Both the position numbers and the translations under genes were made by a program. The notes below the pieces were generated by a model that worked only from the letters and a program-made list of their open reading frames with translations, had not been told where the DNA came from and ran no database searches. Positions 22,356 through 25,082 of a stretch of DNA of 25,082 nt are shown one piece after another. Origin of the DNA: an uncultured bacterium. Lineage in GTDB: Bacteria; Patescibacteriota; Minisyncoccia; Phycocordibacterales; UBA918. Every line of letters begins with the position of its first letter. Position 1 is the stretch's first letter. The DNA lies in contig CAIMDH010000138.1 of assembly GCA_903839715.1 (NCBI GenBank), positions 1 to 25,082 of the forward strand, in the 5' to 3' direction.

Positions 22356-22841
22356 CTAGGCTTTTTTCTGAGCGATAGCGTCGAGAGAAATAACAAGACC
22401 CTGAATTGGGGAATTGATAATATTGACGAACATACCACGGAGAACTTGGAGTGGTGGGATTGAAGCAATCTCAACCATTTCCTCCTTTGACTTAAAGACT
22501 CCTTGGAATACTCCTCCCACAATCGCGAGATTGTCTTTGAACTTTCCAGAAAATTCTTTAATGCTTTGCGCTGGAGCGATTGCGTCACTACTGAAAGCAA
22601 CAGCAATTTCTCCATCAAGGTTTGGCATTTGACCTGTGAAGGTAGTACCAAACGCTTTTGTCATCAGTGTCTTCTTTGCAACAAAGTACCCTACTCCCTT
22701 CTCACGTAATTCCTTACGCATAGCGGTGGTATTGGCAACAGAGAGGCCTTTGTAGTGTACAAAGACGATAGACTCTGAATTGTCGCGGACGGTTTCAAGC
22801 TTCGCAAGAATGTCCTGCTTCTTAGCTTTTGTAATTGCCAT
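22356..22841 (-). CDS. rplJ: Ribosomal protein uL10
   Basis: The stalk base protein that binds 23S rRNA and anchors L12 dimers. The 161-residue product has the usual start (MAITKAKKQDILAKLETV), the IVFVHYKGLSVANTTAMRKELREKGVGYFVAKKTLMTKAF block (about 25-64) and the SIPPLQVLRGMFVNIINSPIQGLVISLDAIAQKKA C-terminal part (about 127-161), which is the L12-binding helix. An L10 leader lies upstream, so autoregulation by the L10-L12 complex is likely. No Shine-Dalgarno site is obvious. rplL follows downstream; rplK and rplA are not adjacent. Confidence 0.98.
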   Translation of the reverse strand: MAITKAKKQDILAKLETVRDNSESIVFVHYKGLSVANTTAMRKELREKGVGYFVAKKTLMTKAFGTTFTGQMPNLDGEIAVAFSSDAIAPAQSIKEFSGKFKDNLAIVGGVFQGVFKSKEEMVEIASIPPLQVLRGMFVNIINSPIQGLVISLDAIAQKKA

Positions 22842-22929
22842 GAATCAACTTTTGAGGATTATAAGTAACAACACAGGCCATGGATACGCTGTAGTATAAA
22901 CGTATCTTAGGCTTCGACCCCAATCTAAA

Positions 22930-23004
22930 AGAGTGGACCTCGGTCGGCGACTATTGCTAGTCATTACCGCACTTTCGTGCGACCAACTGTCATGAGCCTG
23001 GTCC
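22930..23004 (-). ncRNA. Ribosomal L10 leader (autoregulatory)
   Basis: Minus strand upstream of rplJ. The transcript would contain ATGACAGTTGGTC (22981-22993) and GACCGAGGTCC (22936-22946). These pair through TGGTC/GACC(G) and show the GACAG...CCGAGG features of bacterial L10 leaders. Between them are GCAC-GAAA-GTGC and GACTA...TAGTC hairpins, giving a branched fold. A closing helix forms from GGACC (23000-23004) and GGTCC (22936-22940). In known cases the L10-L12 complex binds this element to repress rplJ-rplL. Assigned by eye. Confidence 0.72.
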
Positions 23005-23008
23005 GGAG

Positions 23009-23037
23009 AATATACCAGAAAGAGGGCGAGACGTAAA
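23009..23037 (-). promoter_or_regulatory. Promoter of the L10 leader and rplJ-rplL
   Basis: -35 TTTACG (23032-23037), 17-nt spacer, -10 TATATT (23009-23014). Expected start is about 23002, right at the closing helix of the L10 leader. Confidence 0.6.
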
Positions 23038-23191
23038 GGGGCGCCGGCAATTCCTCTTTTTCCCAAAACCAAGTTTTGGTATGATGTGTAGTGTCAGTTT
23101 CAATCCATACTTTCTAACGACTTGAGTATAGTACGTACGCTGACTGACCGGCTACGAATTGCACGGAGCGGAAAAGTCCCCCGGACTTTTT

Positions 23192-23262
23192 CGGGGTATA
23201 GCACAGTGGTAGTGTGCGTGCATGGGGTGCACGTGGCGGCGGTTCAATTCCGCCTATCCCGA
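23192..23262 (+). tRNA. tRNA-Pro (GGG)
   Basis: A 71-nt class I cloverleaf. Acceptor CGGGGTA pairs with TATCCCG (with one G-T pair), including the C1-G72 typical of proline tRNAs. The D arm is GCAC-AGTGGTA-GTGT. The anticodon stem CGTGC/GCACG encloses ATGGGGT with anticodon GGG. The T arm is GGCGG-TTCAATT-CCGCC. CCA is not fully encoded (ACA follows). A hairpin at 23172-23190 (AAAAGTCC...GGACTTTT) precedes it and a strong terminator follows. Confidence 0.93.
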
Positions 23263-23266
23263 CAAT

Positions 23267-23307
23267 AAAAACCGGTAAAGGAAGCATTGCTTCCTTTACC
23301 GGTTTTT
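23267..23307. terminator. Bidirectional terminator, tRNA-Pro and flavin-binding protein gene
   Basis: AAAAACCGGTAAAGGAAGC (23267-23285) pairs perfectly with 23289-23307 around ATT, a 19-bp stem with T-runs on both strands. It serves the convergent genes. Confidence 0.93.
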
Positions 23308-23310
23308 AAC

Positions 23311-23706
23311 TTACCCCACCACCTTCCCTGCTCGCTCCGCGTCTGCACTAATATCACGTACCGACTGTGGTGTCAGAATGACTATCCCCTTCACGACACG
23401 GCTTGGGAGTATCTCTTTAATCCACATCACCACCTCATCAAAAAGCGCGCCTGTCGTCTCGTAGCGCGCTACAGCCTTAAGCTGGTAGCCTTCAAGACCC
23501 TTCCAATATGCCAACGCTACCTCCGGATTACTTTGTATATTTTCTAGCGTCTGGCCAAAGAAATAATTAACCAGCAAAATCTCATCCCCCACCATCTTTA
23601 GTGTCGACACCGGCACTACGTTTACTTCCCCTGCACTACTCTTGGTCGCCAGCGCTTTTGCTTCGGCATGGAGTAACGTCTCCACACATGCTGCAGATAA
23701 TTGCAT
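23311..23706 (-). CDS. Pyridoxamine 5'-phosphate oxidase-like FMN-binding protein
   Basis: The 131-residue product fits the PNPOx-like split-barrel family. It has the start LHAEAKALATKSSAGEVNVVPVSTLKMVGDEILLVNYFFGQTLENIQSNPEVALAYWKGLEGYQLK, in which the N-terminal strand pair, the K-x2-N-I-x-x-NP helix analogue (TLENIQSNPEVAL, about 53-65) and the GYQLKAVARY strand (about 72-81) are characteristic. Small members bind flavin or related cofactors as dimers; substrates vary and are unknown here. A weak AGGAAG lies about 13 nt before the ATG. The gene runs toward tRNA-Pro and shares a terminator with it. Confidence 0.83.
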   Translation of the reverse strand: MQLSAACVETLLHAEAKALATKSSAGEVNVVPVSTLKMVGDEILLVNYFFGQTLENIQSNPEVALAYWKGLEGYQLKAVARYETTGALFDEVVMWIKEILPSRVVKGIVILTPQSVRDISADAERAGKVVG

Positions 23707-23788
23707 AGAACAAAAATTACTTCCTAAATAAGTTACTTATATCTACTCTGAAGTAAACCAAATATTTCCTTTTCGGAGTGTATGTGAA

Positions 23789-24268
23789 TTATACTTCGTT
23801 TTCTCTTTTGAGCTGCTCGGCCTTATGTCCAATCACGTTACTCGTGAGCTGGAAAAAGGTCGCTACAGCGGAGACAGCCAGGATAAGCACTGGATACAGA
23901 GCGTACGGCGTGAGGAGATAAAAGAAAATCACTGATGCGGCCGCCCAGGTACTCACGCACCACGGACAAGAGAGAAGATCAGCAAGAGTACGTCTAGGAC
24001 CAAACTTCGGTTTCTCAAGATCGTACCCCTTTCCGACCTTTACCACGTCCCAAAATTGCTCACGGAAAAACTTGGTCAACGCATCATACACAAAGAGTCG
24101 TGTCAGCCGCCAGGTTGCGAGAGTAATAAGCACAAAGTCAGTGAGCGTAAGCTCAGAGAGCTTCACCCGCGCTTCTGTCTCCAAAATAATCGCCCCCATT
24201 ACTACCAGCAAGGTAAAGAAGAGCAAAAATACTACATTCCAAAAATACTGATCCGTGATTTTAATCAT
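23789..24268 (-). CDS. DUF1360-family membrane protein
   Basis: The 159-residue product has membrane helices at about 9-30, 43-53 (weak), 107-124 and 126-146. The family pattern is clear: DFVLITLATWRLTRLFVYDALTKFFREQFWDV (about 44-75), then RRTLADLLSCPWCVSTWAAASVIFFYLL (about 92-119) with the conserved CPWC pair. DUF1360 proteins are of unknown function; the CPWC motif could bind metal or act in redox. A TATAAT at 24277-24282 ends 8 nt before the ATG, so the mRNA may be leaderless. The same bases overlap the stop of a possible small ORF just upstream. Confidence 0.85.
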   Translation of the reverse strand: MIKITDQYFWNVVFLLFFTLLVVMGAIILETEARVKLSELTLTDFVLITLATWRLTRLFVYDALTKFFREQFWDVVKVGKGYDLEKPKFGPRRTLADLLSCPWCVSTWAAASVIFFYLLTPYALYPVLILAVSAVATFFQLTSNVIGHKAEQLKRENEV

Positions 24269-24277
24269 ACAAAACTA

Positions 24278-24373
24278 TTATACACCCAAGCCCACCACTA
24301 AAATAAAAAAGAGCGTGCCCGCCACCACCGCCACAAAACTCAGCAGAAACCGATAAAAAGTCTTATTGAACAT
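24278..24373 (-). CDS. Possible 31-residue single-helix membrane miniprotein
   Basis: The minus-strand ORF begins MFNKTFYRFLLSFVAVVAG and continues with a hydrophobic run to GLGV. A few N-terminal positive residues then about 22 hydrophobic ones make a clear membrane helix. TATACT at 24384-24389 lies 10 nt before the ATG, the same spacing as other leaderless genes here. It ends 9 nt before the DUF1360 gene. It could be chance; a short hydrophobic ORF is easy to obtain. No homolog is recognised. Confidence 0.4.
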   Translation of the reverse strand: MFNKTFYRFLLSFVAVVAGTLFFILVVGLGV

Positions 24374-24474
24374 GATGCCTTCTAGTATACCATCCCCTTA
24401 TTACTGTCGTTATCCCCGCCCACCCCAAGAAACCAAAAAGCATTCACTCCGAAGACCAACCTAGGGAAAGCGGC

Positions 24475-24813
24475 CTACATTAGCAATACAGAAAGTTTGG
24501 CTTGCACTTCTTCCAAAACTCCATTCGGAGCCTTACACCAAAATCGCACTCCTCGCTCCTGCCAATCGAGTGTCCTAATCTGGTCAACCAAAACCGCACT
24601 CTCTTCTTCCATTTTTTTGATAGACACCTCAAACGGATAACCCTTAATTTTGCTAGTCAGAGGACACACTATCATTAAGCCGGTTTTTTTATTATATGCC
24701 TTTGGAGAAATAACTAATGCAGGACGGTGATTTGATTGATCTCTACCCAGATTTGGATTGAGATTTATCCAGACGATATCTGCACGGTCTGGAGTATACA
24801 CTTTATTTACCAT
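24475..24813 (-). CDS. mazF: MazF-type endoribonuclease toxin
   Basis: MazF/PemK toxins cut mRNA at short sequences and stop growth unless bound by MazE. The 112-residue product has the family start (YTPDRADIVWINLNPNLGRDQSNHRPALVISPKAYN, about 6-41) with the conserved Arg in HRPALV. It continues with MIVCPLTSKIKGYPFEV (about 47-63) and the AVLVDQIRTLDW segment (about 73-84) with the conserved Asp-Gln. Length is standard. It overlaps the antitoxin gene by 7 nt, so translation is coupled. No defects, so it is probably active. The cleavage site cannot be read from sequence. Confidence 0.94.
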   Translation of the reverse strand: MVNKVYTPDRADIVWINLNPNLGRDQSNHRPALVISPKAYNKKTGLMIVCPLTSKIKGYPFEVSIKKMEEESAVLVDQIRTLDWQERGVRFWCKAPNGVLEEVQAKLSVLLM

Positions 24814-25049
24814 ACCTCTTTACCTACTGACTCATTCCACGAGATTTCTGACGGTGTATTATTTTTTGTAACAGCTTTAAGTAATGCGTCTAGTGTAACC
24901 TTAGGCTGCTCCACAATTTCAATCGCCAAGCCAGTGTCAGTTTCGGAAACCAACACACGACTTCCAAGTTTAAATGCCTTTTTGGCAGCAAGAGCTTGAG
25001 GGAGCCTAACACCTAGACTGTTTCCCCACTTTTGAATATTTGTTTCCAT
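24807..25049 (-). CDS. mazE: MazE-type antitoxin (AbrB fold)
   Basis: An 80-residue antitoxin with an N-terminal SpoVT/AbrB DNA-binding domain, METNIQKWGNSLGVRLPQAL (1-20), matching the MazE WGNSLGVRLP core. A middle strand region (RVLVSETDTGLAIEIVEQ) follows. The acidic/hydrophobic C-terminal tail (TLDALLKAVTKNN through WNESVGKEVW) would thread onto MazF. Upstream is a perfect palindrome that overlaps the -10, so autorepression is expected. The ATG lies about 6 nt after the -10, so the mRNA is probably leaderless. Confidence 0.94.
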   Translation of the reverse strand: METNIQKWGNSLGVRLPQALAAKKAFKLGSRVLVSETDTGLAIEIVEQPKVTLDALLKAVTKNNTPSEISWNESVGKEVW

Positions 25050-25055
25050 GTGGTA

Positions 25056-25082
25056 AGTATATACAGTGTATATACTATGTCA
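25056..25082 (-). promoter_or_regulatory. mazEF promoter and palindromic operator
   Basis: AGTATATAC (25056-25064) and GTATATACT (25068-25076) are perfect inverted repeats around AGT. On the minus strand the -10 TATACT (25056-25061) lies inside the palindrome, and the -35 (N)TGACA (25078-25082) is 16 nt upstream at the window edge. MazE bound here would block RNA polymerase. Confidence 0.8.

Noticed and set aside
23172..23190. Terminator of an upstream plus-strand gene
   Set aside because: There is no plus-strand gene before it. It lies in the leader of tRNA-Pro and is more likely a local hairpin.

Overview
The window looks like part of a reduced genome from the Candidate Phyla Radiation (Patescibacteria, most likely Parcubacteria). 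This is inferred from gene content, not from a database match. The pointers are an archaeal-type UMP kinase, a divergent FolD, minimal SecD/SecF, a 23S rRNA gene interrupted by introns (one encoding a homing endonuclease), a 23S-tRNA-5S unit with no 16S next to it, and many genes that appear to be transcribed without a 5' leader. Stop codons are used as in code 11.

Layout. 1-3023: four minus-strand genes for small secreted or lipid-anchored proteins, all with Shine-Dalgarno sites. 3311-4653: plus-strand YciB-like membrane protein and UMP kinase. 4768-9266, minus: DUF805 protein, P-loop kinase, SecF, SecD and FolD. 9310-14489: cell-envelope block with a polyprenyl sugar phosphotransferase (minus), a GT4 glycosyltransferase (plus), RodA and a membrane-anchored von Willebrand A protein (both minus). 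14844-20138: rRNA unit read on the minus strand from a strong promoter near 20111-20138, in the order leader with attenuator-like hairpin, 23S rRNA with two introns, unusual tRNA, 5S rRNA, terminator. 20282-21389: divergent winged-helix regulator and a small unknown protein. 21805-23037: L10 leader, rplJ and rplL. 23192-23262: tRNA-Pro(GGG). 23311-25082: flavin-binding protein, DUF1360 membrane protein with a possible 31-residue ORF before it, and a MazEF toxin-antitoxin pair under a palindromic operator.

The most striking object is the 23S gene. It carries a 781-nt group I intron (15885-16665) exactly inside the sarcin-ricin loop (splice after the equivalent of E. coli U2656), encoding an I-CreI-like single-motif LAGLIDADG endonuclease. 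A second, ORF-less 230-nt intron-like insertion (17389-17618) lies at the equivalent of position 1931. The tRNA between 23S and 5S has an apparent 8-nt anticodon loop and sits on a long flanking stem. A 37-bp copy of the 5S start lies 238 bp away from the real one.

A second theme is two modes of translation start. Housekeeping and envelope genes (pyrH, folD, secD, the GT4 gene, the vWA gene, mazE, possibly rodA, rplL and the DUF1360 gene) have a -10 hexamer about 6-10 nt before ATG. That predicts leaderless mRNAs. The secreted cluster and the 21057 gene have longer leaders with good Shine-Dalgarno sites.
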